A stretch of DNA of 9,258 nt from NCBI GenBank assembly GCA_038222915.1, contig JBBRHH010000219.1:1-9258 (forward strand), given 5' to 3'. A program made the translations under genes and the position numbers. This DNA comes from JBBRHH01 sp038222915 (GTDB lineage: Bacteria; Planctomycetota; Phycisphaerae; Tepidisphaerales; Tepidisphaeraceae). The notes beneath the pieces were generated by a model. The model was not told where the DNA came from and did not search any database. It saw nothing but the letters and a program-made list of their open reading frames with translations. Shown here piece after piece: positions 1-6,263 of the stretch. Within the stretch, counting starts at the first letter, position 1. Every line of letters starts with the position of its first letter.

Positions 1-435
1 TCGAGCGCCAACTGGGACTCTCACGGAAATATGAACGACCACGTGGCACTGGCGAAAAATGTGGATCAACCTATCGCCGGACTGCTGGCAGATCTGAAGC
101 AGCGGGGGATGCTGGAAGATACGCTGGTGGTGTGGACGACCGAGTTTGGAAGAACGCCTTATCATGAACAGGCCGGCCATGCGGGGCGGGAGCATCATCA
201 TCAGGCGTTCAGTTCATGGATGGCCGGGGCGGGTGTGAAGGGGGGAACGGTGGTTGGATCGACAGATGAGTATGGAGTGGCGGTTACGGAGAATCGTGTT
301 CATGTGCATGATTTCCACGCGACGATTTTGCATTTGCTGGGGCTGAATCACGAACGGCTGACGTATCGGCATGCGGGGCGGGACTACCGGTTGACGGATG
401 TGAGCGGGCAGGTGGTGAAGGAAGTGTTGACGTAG
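1..435 (+). CDS. DUF1501 domain protein, C-terminal part (5'-truncated by window edge)
   Basis: The reading frame is open from base 1 and ends at TAG 433-435, giving 144 visible residues; the gene starts outside the window. DUF1501 proteins belong to the alkaline phosphatase/sulfatase-like superfamily. They are abundant in Planctomycetota, usually exported, and often encoded beside DUF1549/DUF1553 cytochrome-like proteins. Visible family marks are WDSHGN near the start, the strongly conserved TTEFGRTP (visible residues 46-53), a metal-ligand-like HAGREHHH stretch (about 60-67), and the typical C-terminal block VHVHDFHATILHLLGL...HERLTYRHAGRDYRLTD. The usual GRDHN in this family appears here as GREHH. 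The ATG at 31 is internal, because the conserved WDSHG block lies before it. The substrate is unknown, as for the whole family. No partner gene is visible upstream. Family assignment is secure; the biochemical role is not. Confidence 0.9.
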   Translation, partial: SSANWDSHGNMNDHVALAKNVDQPIAGLLADLKQRGMLEDTLVVWTTEFGRTPYHEQAGHAGREHHHQAFSSWMAGAGVKGGTVVGSTDEYGVAVTENRVHVHDFHATILHLLGLNHERLTYRHAGRDYRLTDVSGQVVKEVLT

Positions 436-443
436 GTCGTGCG

Positions 444-488
444 ACCACTTGCGGCCAACTTCTGGCGACTTGGATTGTCGCAAGTGGT
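444..488. terminator. Hairpin after DUF1501 gene, possible terminator
   Basis: Arms ACCACTTGCG (444-453) and CGCAAGTGGT (479-488) are perfectly complementary. Two more inner pairs (G454-T478 wobble, C455-G477) are possible, and the loop is about 21 nt. The hairpin starts 9 bp after the DUF1501 stop and ends 15 bp from the tRNA-Met 3' end, so it sits between two convergent transcripts. On the plus strand only a weak TTATA follows, without a real T-run, so its strength as an intrinsic terminator is uncertain. Confidence 0.45.
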
Positions 489-503
489 TATAGATAAATG
501 GAA

Positions 504-576
504 TAGCAGCGACAGGACTCGAACCTGTGACCCGGGGCTTATGAATCCCCTGCTCTGCCAACTGAGCTACGCTGCC
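504..576 (-). tRNA. tRNA-Met (anticodon CAU)
   Basis: Read on the minus strand this folds as a 73-nt cloverleaf. It has acceptor GGCAGCG/CGCTGCT, D-arm GCTC...GAGC with AGTTGGCA in the loop, anticodon loop TTCATAA (539-545, anticodon CAT at 541-543), a 5-nt variable loop, and T-arm ACAGG-TTCGAGT-CCTGT. The discriminator base is A73, and CCA is not encoded. It lacks the GGG/CCC anticodon-stem pairs (29-31:39-41) and the C1xA72 mismatch of initiators, so elongator tRNA-Met is most likely. A tRNA-Ile with lysidine-modified CAU is the alternative. Oddities are a G1-U72 wobble closing pair and an A31-G39 mismatch at the top of the anticodon stem. Confidence 0.93.
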
Positions 577-590
577 GTGATTCTTCTGCG

Positions 591-619
591 ATTATGATAG
601 GCGGGTTGCGACAGGTCAA
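591..619 (-). promoter_or_regulatory. Sigma-70-like promoter of tRNA-Met
   Basis: On the minus strand, TTGACC (614-619, 5 of 6 to the -35 consensus) and CATAAT (591-596, 5 of 6 to the -10 consensus) are separated by exactly 17 bp. The -10 ends 14 bp before the mature tRNA 5' end, a normal distance for a short leader removed by RNase P. Confidence 0.7.
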
Positions 620-679
620 GTTGGGGGCCGACCTGGGCTGATCTTCCTTCACGCTCCTATCGGCAATCGGGGCAGTTGC

Positions 680-1669
680 TTAGAAATCGAACTTGTCGAT
701 GTTGTCCTTGTTGAAGATGAATGGCTCGCCGAGCAGGATGTCGGTGTTGCGGATGTTGAGTTTGCCTAGGCGGCCGGCCTGGAAGGTGGTGTCGCCGGCT
801 TTCAGGGTTCCTTTGTGGAGAGCGGCGGCGGCCTGCACCGCGGCGTAGCCAAGGTCCTTGGTGTTCCAGAGAAGGATCGAGTCGGTGACGCCGGAGTGGA
901 CGTAGATCTTGTTGTCGTTGGGGAGGCTGATGCCGATGACTTTGACGTCTTTTCGGCCGGACTGGGTGACGGCTTCGGCGGCGCCCGGCGCGGCCGGTGA
1001 GCAGATGGCCATGATCAGTTTTACGTTGGGGTGGGCGTTGAGGATGGTGTTGGTTTCGTCGAAGGCCTTTTTCTGAAGGTCGTCGCAGGGGCGGAGGTCG
1101 GCCATCTTGATGTTGGGATACTTGGCGGCCCTGCGCTCTTCGATGCACCGCTGCCATTCGATCATGTTTCCGGCGGTGAGCGACGCGGTGACGATGGCGA
1201 ATTCGCCTTCGTTGTTGAGGATGCGGGCGGCGTTGTCCATCAAGGCCGTCGCGATGCCCTCGGGGGTCGCCTGATTGACGAAGAAGCTTCGGGCGTCGGG
1301 CTCGGTGTCGGCGTCCCAGGTGATGACCTTGATGCCGCGCTGCTGGGCTTTTTTCAGGACGGACGAGAGGCCGGCCCGGTTTTCGACGGCGGCGGCGATG
1401 ACATCGACGCCGCGGGTGATCCAGGTGTCGATGATTTCGTTTTGTTTGGCCGGGTCGGGATCGGTGGGGCCGTCCCAGATCAGCTTAGCGTTCAGTTCCC
1501 TGGCGGCCTCTTCAGCGCCGACGCGGCAAGAGATGAAGTAGGCGTTGCCCTTGCTCTTGGGCATCATGGCGATGGTCAACTGCTTCTCGCCGTTCTTCTC
1601 ACCTTTCCTGCAGCTCGACAACATCGAAAAGGCACAGATCAGAAGTAACAAAAACCCGACTTTGCGCAT
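680..1669 (-). CDS. Sugar ABC transporter substrate-binding lipoprotein (rhamnose/AI-2-binding type)
   Basis: A 329-residue periplasmic binding protein of the type 1 fold (Peripla_BP_4). It is expected to capture a sugar outside the inner membrane and hand it to an ABC permease. The N-terminus MRKVGFLLLLICAFSMLSSC is a lipoprotein signal with lipobox LSSC and lipidated Cys20. Family marks include TIAMMPKSKGNAYF (32-45), WDGPTDPDPAKQNEIID (65-81), TWDAD (117-121), FFVNQATPEG (129-138), GRLGKL (299-304) and the end LLGEPFIFNKDNIDKFDF. This order and ending resemble RhaS/LsrB-like rhamnose or autoinducer-2 binding proteins. The ligand itself is inferred. The start at 1669 is chosen because AAGGAG (1678-1683) lies 8 nt upstream and the signal peptide begins there; an in-frame ATG at 1702 would add 11 non-signal residues. 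No permease or ATPase gene is adjacent, so it is an orphan within this window. Extra cysteines (48, 175, 195, 223) are noticeable for a periplasmic protein. Confidence 0.9.
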   Translation of the reverse strand: MRKVGFLLLLICAFSMLSSCRKGEKNGEKQLTIAMMPKSKGNAYFISCRVGAEEAARELNAKLIWDGPTDPDPAKQNEIIDTWITRGVDVIAAAVENRAGLSSVLKKAQQRGIKVITWDADTEPDARSFFVNQATPEGIATALMDNAARILNNEGEFAIVTASLTAGNMIEWQRCIEERRAAKYPNIKMADLRPCDDLQKKAFDETNTILNAHPNVKLIMAICSPAAPGAAEAVTQSGRKDVKVIGISLPNDNKIYVHSGVTDSILLWNTKDLGYAAVQAAAALHKGTLKAGDTTFQAGRLGKLNIRNTDILLGEPFIFNKDNIDKFDF

Positions 1670-1704
1670 GGATGGTTCTCCTTTGGGCCTATGGTTTGTC
1701 ACAA

Positions 1705-1724
1705 CTATTGAGAAGAGTCAATAG
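1705..1724. promoter_or_regulatory. Perfect inverted repeat, candidate operator of the sugar-binding protein gene
   Basis: CTATTGA, 6-nt spacer GAAGAG, then TCAATAG: a perfect dyad with 7-bp arms, 20 bp in total. It lies 36 bp upstream of the lipoprotein ATG, in the divergent region shared with the pseudopilin gene. A TTGACT that could serve as a -35 for the lipoprotein gene overlaps the right arm on the minus strand, but no good -10 follows at 16-18 bp. Next to it is the short palindrome TTGTCACAA (1696-1704). Size and placement fit a dimeric repressor or activator site. No regulator gene is nearby to name it. Confidence 0.45.
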
Positions 1725-1853
1725 ACGTGAGGCGATCGAGCGGTTTGCGTTGACATTGAACGTTGTGATCGCAGGGATTACTTTGCGTTTCCTGTGCATG
1801 CCCATTCTCAATCAGCGATGCCGCGCCGGACGCCATTCATGGGCTGCCGCTCT

Positions 1854-2858
1854 ATGCAACGTCGAGGCTTTACGGCCGTCGAACTGCTCGTGCTGATCGG
1901 CGTCTTCGTTGTGATTCTGAGCATTTTCATTCCTTATCTGGTGAAGGAACGCGAGACGTCCCGGCGGGCGCTGTGCTCGGATCATCTTCGACAGGTGGGA
2001 TTTGCCCTTACACATTACGCGAGCTGGAACGATCACGCTTATCCGCGGACGATTTATGATCCGCTGGTGCGGACGACGGGGTATGCGGCGTTTACCGGGG
2101 CAAACGCCGCGAATCCGTTTGTGATCGATGGGCCGGTGCAGCCGAGTGACGTCACGGCTTCGCTGTGGCTGCTGGTGCGCCTGGGGTATTTTTCGCCGGA
2201 AGGGTCGGTGCCGGCGGCGGTGTTCATTTGCCCGAGCACGGGGGATGTTCCAGACCCGGCCAAGCCTTCAGACAACAAGGGGGTCGTTTCTGACCGGTCG
2301 AATTTTCTGGATGGGCATCACCTGAGCTATTCGTACTGCTCGCCATTTTCGAACGCGAGCGGATTTCGGTTGACGGATCTTGAGCCGCCGCATTTTGTGG
2401 TGATGGCGGACAAGAATCCGGGTGTGCAAGGCGAGGGCGCTTCGGGGCCTGGCCATGACGCGTCGCCTTTTAACCTGGCTCAGGCAAATTCGCGAAACCA
2501 TGGTCGATCGGGACAGAACGTTTTGTATGTGGACAATCACGTGACCTTTGAGAGCACGCCTTATTGCGGAGTGGCGGCAGACAATATTTATTCGGCGCTG
2601 GCACCAGCGCCGGCGTCGACGAAGCCGGCCGAGCCTGGCGCGGTGGGCGTTTCGGGGCGGCAGTTCAGTCCGGCGGGGCCGACGGACACGTATCTGGTGC
2701 CGACCGACGCGGATCACTCAGGCGATCAATTCCCGCGGCCGCCGAATCACCCGACAACGCGCAGCACGACTGCTCCGACGACGACCACTGCGCCAACGAC
2801 GGGCCCGGCCACCACTCAGTCGGCGACGCAAGCGTCGCTGTCGGCCACGCAGCCGTGA
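1854..2858 (+). CDS. DUF1559-type pseudopilin (prepilin-like N-terminus, Thr/Pro-rich tail)
   Basis: A 334-residue protein with a class III-like prepilin leader: MQRRG|FTAVELLVLIGVFVVILSI, with Gly5 before the predicted cleavage site and Glu at position 5 of the mature chain. A hydrophobic helix follows (residues 6-28). CSDHLRQVGFALTHYAS (41-57) and FICPST (124-129) match the conserved Cys/NLRQ and CPS blocks of Planctomycete DUF1559 proteins. RNHGRSGQNVLYVDNHVTF (214-232) is the H-X-DG processing-associated motif, but with DN (227-228) in place of DG. The last 40 or so residues are low-complexity Thr/Pro/Ser/Gln, probably a disordered linker. Such proteins are processed by a prepilin peptidase and thought to join type II secretion or pilus-like assemblies; their exact job is unknown. 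ATG 1854 is chosen because it gives the usual short leader. In-frame ATGs at 1794, 1818 and 1839 are possible, and none of them has a clear Shine-Dalgarno. A TTGACA at 1750-1755 could be a -35, without a convincing -10. Confidence 0.85.
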   Translation: MQRRGFTAVELLVLIGVFVVILSIFIPYLVKERETSRRALCSDHLRQVGFALTHYASWNDHAYPRTIYDPLVRTTGYAAFTGANAANPFVIDGPVQPSDVTASLWLLVRLGYFSPEGSVPAAVFICPSTGDVPDPAKPSDNKGVVSDRSNFLDGHHLSYSYCSPFSNASGFRLTDLEPPHFVVMADKNPGVQGEGASGPGHDASPFNLAQANSRNHGRSGQNVLYVDNHVTFESTPYCGVAADNIYSALAPAPASTKPAEPGAVGVSGRQFSPAGPTDTYLVPTDADHSGDQFPRPPNHPTTRSTTAPTTTTAPTTGPATTQSATQASLSATQP

Positions 2859-2877
2859 TATCACTCGAGCGGATAAA

Positions 2878-5800
2878 TCAGGTGCGTTCGAATACGACTG
2901 CGCCGGCGAAGGGGAGTTGAACGGTTTGGCCGCTGTAGATTCGGGCGTTGTAGCCACCGTTGGCGCGTTCCTGTTCAAACTCCACCTGAAAGACCGGCCA
3001 GGAGGAATTGAAGATTTCCTTGTAGGGAGCGCCGGCGGGGAGGCCCAGCCATGCCGAATTCTGGGATTGGTCGGGGGTGCCGAAGGTGGCGACGACGAAG
3101 AGCTGTTGGTCGCGGCCACAGGTGAAGGCGATGGTTCGGAAGCCGGCGGGGGAGACGGTCTGGCTGGAGGAGTCGCCGCGCAGGCCTTTGGCCGGGTCGT
3201 TGCGCAGACCCATGAGGGAGGTGAACCAGGCGAGGACGGTGGTTTTGTCGCCGGTTGCGCCGCTGGAAGGCTCTTGCAACTGGGGGTTGATGGCGACTTC
3301 GTTTTCGTTGATGAAGAAGGAACGGGTTTCGCCGTATTCTTCGCCCATGAAGATGAGCGGGATGCTTTTGGATAGCAGGGTCACGGCCCCGACGGCCTTG
3401 GCCATCTGAAATCCCTGCCCGCGGGGCGGGCGCGCTGCAATGCGCTGGTTGGCGCCGTTGACGCCGCCCGCGGTGTCGTGACTTTCGCCGTAGCAGGTGG
3501 CGGCGGAGAATGGCCAGCCGGTCCACGTGGCGGGGGCTTCGAGGGTGTCCTTGAGTTTGGGGACGGTGTTGTCGGTGGAGGTCCAGGAATCGTAGGCGCA
3601 TTGGCCGACGTCGGAGACCTGATCAACATCCCATTGGCCATCGAGGATGCTCCAGGCGGGGTTGGTCATGTTCCAGCGATTGTTGTCGTTTTCGCCCACG
3701 AAATAAGGCCAGCGTTTTGAAGTTGTCGAGGCGGCGGTGCGCACGGCCCAGCGCAGCGTGCTGAGAAAGTCCCAGCCGTTGTTGTCGAGGATCGTGCTGG
3801 AGGCGTCGAAGCGGAAGCCGTCGAGCGCAAAGGTTTGCCAGAGATACACGGTTGCCTGGCGGAAGAATTCCATGACCATCGGATGGGCGTTGTTGATTTT
3901 GTCGCCCCATTCGGTGCTGCCGTTGCGATAGACGTCAAACGCGATGCTGAGTAGGGACGAGTCGTTGACGTGGTTGTAGACGACGTCAAGGAGCACGCCT
4001 TTTCCGGCGGCGTGGGCGGCTTGCACAAATTCGGCGAGGCCTTCCGGGCCGCCGTAGCCTGAATCGATGGCGAAGAAGTAGGCCGGGTTGTAGCCCCAGG
4101 AGTTTGTGCTTTTGAATTCGTGAAGCGGCATGAGTTGAAATGCCGTGGCGGGAAAGGAGCGGAGATAGCCGGGGCGACCCAGGCGGCTGGTGGGCTGGAG
4201 TTCGTCGGTGAGTAATTCCATGGAGGAGTGCGTGCCGCGGCTGAGATCGGTGAATCGCTTGGGGTGGATCTGGTAGAACAACATTGCGTCCCAGGTCATG
4301 GTGTCCCACGGAGCCGATTGGACGAGCGTTCGGGACGGCGCGGGATCGAAGACTCTGGACCATGACGTGTCGGGCGAGGCGGGATCGTCGTTCAGGTTTG
4401 TATTGAAATTGCCGGAGTCGAAGACCCATCGGGCGGCTGGGTCCATGACTTCGAGGTCGTCGTTGAGGAGGAAACGGTAACGTGCGCCGTGCGACGCCTG
4501 CGCTTTGGATACGGCACACCACCAGTAACGGCCGTCGTTGGTGAGGGACATGGGAAGAAGTGTGCGGCTGGGCGGCACGGCTGGGGCGTCTTCGTTGACG
4601 AGAACAAGTTGGCTGGCGGCGGCGTGGGGTGCGTGTACTACGAAATAGACGTCATTGCCGAGGATGGTTGCGCCGTGTGGGAGTTCGATCGGATCGAAAA
4701 GGCCGTTGGCAGCGGCGACGCCGTCGGGGAAGGCGGCCGCCATGAGTGCTTGTCGACCCGGAGGCGGTTCGGCGAAGGGGCTGGGGCCGCGGGTGGTGAG
4801 GCCGAAGATGCCTTCGGTTGTGTAGAGAGTCGCTGGAACTGCGGGGGCGGTGAAGAAGCGGCGCGTGTCGATCCAATTGTAGGGTTTGACTTCGGAGGCA
4901 TTCGCCGGGCGCAGCTGGATCGAATGGGATGCGGAGGGGATGGCTGAGAATTGCGCGGTCAGTGTGCCATCGGGCTGTTGAGTGGCTGGAATCGACTGGT
5001 AAGGAACGGGACTTGTTCCGAAGGAGACGTCCACCGTCATGCCGGCCGTGAAATTTCCTCCTACCGGCCGTGGGGAAACGATGAGCTTCTGGGTGATTGC
5101 CGTGACGGTGTTGAGGTAGCCGTCGGAACCGAGGGCGAAACGGGAGACGGTTGCGAGGTTGCCTGGATCGACGGGGAAAGGACGGGTAATTTGCTGGCCT
5201 TCGGAGGCGGGATCGGCCCAGGCTTCGTAAATGGCATCGGGGTACATGAACCCGGCGTAGCGGGCGAGTTTGAACAGCGGTGCGAGAGGCGATTGTTGTG
5301 CCGGTTGCAGCGTGAAGTCGACGGAAAGTTGTTCCACCGGATCGTAGAGGAAAAGTTTCGGGGGCGCCTGGCTGGTGGGAAGGATGACCTCGACCTGGAC
5401 GGGCAACAGCTTCAGCGGATTGACGCGGACGCTGACCTGGCCGCTCTTGATCCAGGGGGTTTTTCCGTCGAGTGGACGCCAGACGCGGACGGCGTTTTGT
5501 GGCTCCCAGGTGTTGCCCGGGCCGGTCAGCATGAAGTGGAATCCTGTGGCCGTCGAGGCGTCTAACGTAATATCGAAAGTGGAGACGTCGTTTGGCGTTC
5601 GCGACGTTTCGGCAAAGTTGCGCGGTGTGGAGTTCGGATTGTAAGGATTCCACACATGCACCTGCCCGCCGGCGAAGGTCGATTTGGTAATGACGTTGAG
5701 GGAGATCACGTCGCCGGACTGGATAACAGCGCCCTGCGGTGCGGGGTTCTGGTAGATGATTCTGGCGGAGTCGTCGTAGCTCCAGATGGATGGAGTGGCC

Positions 5801-6030
5801 TTGCGCACTTTTCGGATGAAGTCGTTTGGCTCCCAGATTTCTTTGCCGAGGCCGTCAACTTTTCGAAACATCAACTGAAGGCGGCGCGGATCGACCACGC
5901 CGGGAAGGGTGAAGTCGATGAGCGGACCGGAGGGCGTGCCGTCGACGTCCCAGGTGCGGCCGTCTGCCCAGGCATGCAGATAATACCTGGACGATGCGTC
6001 TTTGGGCGAATGGTGGATGGTCAGATTCAT
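2878..6030 (-). CDS. Large GH13 (alpha-amylase family) alpha-glucan-acting enzyme with CBM41-like N-terminus
   Basis: A 1050-residue multidomain protein. Residues 1-95 resemble a CBM41/pullulanase-associated starch-binding domain (LTIHH...YYLHAWADG, NDFIRKV, IIYQNPAPQG). Residues about 100-195 look like a second beta-sandwich. About 196-445 match nothing I recognise. About 448-545 look like a CBM48/isoamylase-N early-set domain, ending RYRFLLNDDLEVMDPAARWVFD. The GH13 barrel runs from about 575 to 910 with all four motifs: DVVYNH (682-687), GFRFDAS (738-744), FVGEND (777-782) and ESHDT (849-853). The expected catalytic triad is therefore Asp742, Glu780 and Asp852, all present. IPLIFMGEEYGE (890-901) closes the barrel, and a C-terminal beta domain follows (about 960-1050). 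SWGYNPAYFFAIDSGYG (644-660) and the pattern after Glu780 recall branching enzymes and maltooligosyltrehalose hydrolases, so hydrolysis, debranching or branching cannot be separated by eye. There is no signal peptide, suggesting a cytoplasmic enzyme of glycogen or maltodextrin metabolism. The start at 6030 begins the CBM-like domain; upstream purine GGGAAA is a weak ribosome site. It converges with the pseudopilin gene across a 19-bp gap. Confidence 0.92.
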   Translation of the reverse strand: MNLTIHHSPKDASSRYYLHAWADGRTWDVDGTPSGPLIDFTLPGVVDPRRLQLMFRKVDGLGKEIWEPNDFIRKVRKATPSIWSYDDSARIIYQNPAPQGAVIQSGDVISLNVITKSTFAGGQVHVWNPYNPNSTPRNFAETSRTPNDVSTFDITLDASTATGFHFMLTGPGNTWEPQNAVRVWRPLDGKTPWIKSGQVSVRVNPLKLLPVQVEVILPTSQAPPKLFLYDPVEQLSVDFTLQPAQQSPLAPLFKLARYAGFMYPDAIYEAWADPASEGQQITRPFPVDPGNLATVSRFALGSDGYLNTVTAITQKLIVSPRPVGGNFTAGMTVDVSFGTSPVPYQSIPATQQPDGTLTAQFSAIPSASHSIQLRPANASEVKPYNWIDTRRFFTAPAVPATLYTTEGIFGLTTRGPSPFAEPPPGRQALMAAAFPDGVAAANGLFDPIELPHGATILGNDVYFVVHAPHAAASQLVLVNEDAPAVPPSRTLLPMSLTNDGRYWWCAVSKAQASHGARYRFLLNDDLEVMDPAARWVFDSGNFNTNLNDDPASPDTSWSRVFDPAPSRTLVQSAPWDTMTWDAMLFYQIHPKRFTDLSRGTHSSMELLTDELQPTSRLGRPGYLRSFPATAFQLMPLHEFKSTNSWGYNPAYFFAIDSGYGGPEGLAEFVQAAHAAGKGVLLDVVYNHVNDSSLLSIAFDVYRNGSTEWGDKINNAHPMVMEFFRQATVYLWQTFALDGFRFDASSTILDNNGWDFLSTLRWAVRTAASTTSKRWPYFVGENDNNRWNMTNPAWSILDGQWDVDQVSDVGQCAYDSWTSTDNTVPKLKDTLEAPATWTGWPFSAATCYGESHDTAGGVNGANQRIAARPPRGQGFQMAKAVGAVTLLSKSIPLIFMGEEYGETRSFFINENEVAINPQLQEPSSGATGDKTTVLAWFTSLMGLRNDPAKGLRGDSSSQTVSPAGFRTIAFTCGRDQQLFVVATFGTPDQSQNSAWLGLPAGAPYKEIFNSSWPVFQVEFEQERANGGYNARIYSGQTVQLPFAGAVVFERT

Positions 6031-6135
6031 TGGTTTTCCCGCCGATTTTGCGAAGGCTCCCTGTGTTGGGAGATTAACCGATGCGGGTGGGGCGGTAAAA
6101 TTTTGGTGGGTGGTGCGACAGGTTGGCGCGATGGG

Positions 6136-6163
6136 TTGCGAGTGGCGATTCGGGCGTTAGAAT
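6136..6163 (+). promoter_or_regulatory. Sigma-70-like promoter of tRNA-Leu
   Basis: TTGCGA (6136-6141, 4 of 6 to the -35 consensus) and TAGAAT (6158-6163, 5 of 6 to the -10 consensus) are 16 bp apart. The -10 ends 12 bp before the mature tRNA 5' end. The rest of the 145-bp gap between the GH13 start and the tRNA holds no gene; a TTTACC/GTTAAT pair on the minus strand could drive the GH13 gene but is too weak to call. Confidence 0.6.
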
Positions 6164-6175
6164 CTGGGCTCTGCC

Positions 6176-6259
6176 GGCCTCCTGGCGGAATTGGCAGACG
6201 CGATGGACTCAAAATCCATTGCCCGAAAGGGCGTACCGGTTCAACTCCGGTGGAGGCCA
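6176..6259 (+). tRNA. tRNA-Leu (anticodon CAA)
   Basis: An 84-nt class II tRNA. It has acceptor GGCCTCC/GGAGGCC (perfect 7 bp), TG, D-arm GCGGAATTGGCAGACGC, anticodon stem ATGGA/TCCAT (6203-6207/6215-6219) with loop CTCAAAA and anticodon CAA at 6210-6212. A long variable arm with stem GCCC/GGGC follows, then T-arm ACCGG-TTCAACT-CCGGT and discriminator A73. CCA is not encoded. A five-T run (6260-6264) follows at once and may help end transcription. It decodes UUG. It is convergent with the tetR gene, whose stop codon lies 4 bp beyond the tRNA end. Confidence 0.96.
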
Positions 6260-6263
6260 TTTT

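Noticed and set aside
1031..1648. 205-residue plus-strand open frame opposite the sugar-binding protein
   Set aside because: Gly/Val/Asp-rich composition typical of an antisense frame in GC-rich DNA; the opposite strand encodes a clear family protein with ribosome site and signal peptide.
1750..1781. TTGACA-based promoter for the pseudopilin gene
   Set aside because: The -35 is perfect but no reasonable -10 lies 16-18 bp downstream; the nearest GATTAC is 20 bp away and matches only 3 of 6.
2593..2612. Perfect GC-rich inverted repeat with 9-bp arms CGGCGCTGG / CCAGCGCCG around CA
   Set aside because: It lies inside the pseudopilin coding region in an Ala/Pro codon run, where GC palindromes arise easily; no repeat copy elsewhere in the window.
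2823..2838. GCGACGC-AA-GCGTCGC stem near the pseudopilin stop, and GTGATATCAC at 2855-2864, as a terminator
   Set aside because: The 2-nt loop is too tight, no T-run follows, and the second is a plain 10-bp palindrome without a loop. Termination in this 19-bp convergent gap is not evident.
2548..3375. 275-residue plus-strand frame crossing the pseudopilin/GH13 junction
   Set aside because: Arg-rich first half and Gly-rich second half with no domain; it is a shadow of two real genes on opposite strands.
4652..5653. 333-residue minus-strand open frame in another frame of the GH13 gene
   Set aside because: Very rich in Arg/His/Pro with no recognisable domain; it overlaps the continuous GH13 frame with intact motifs.
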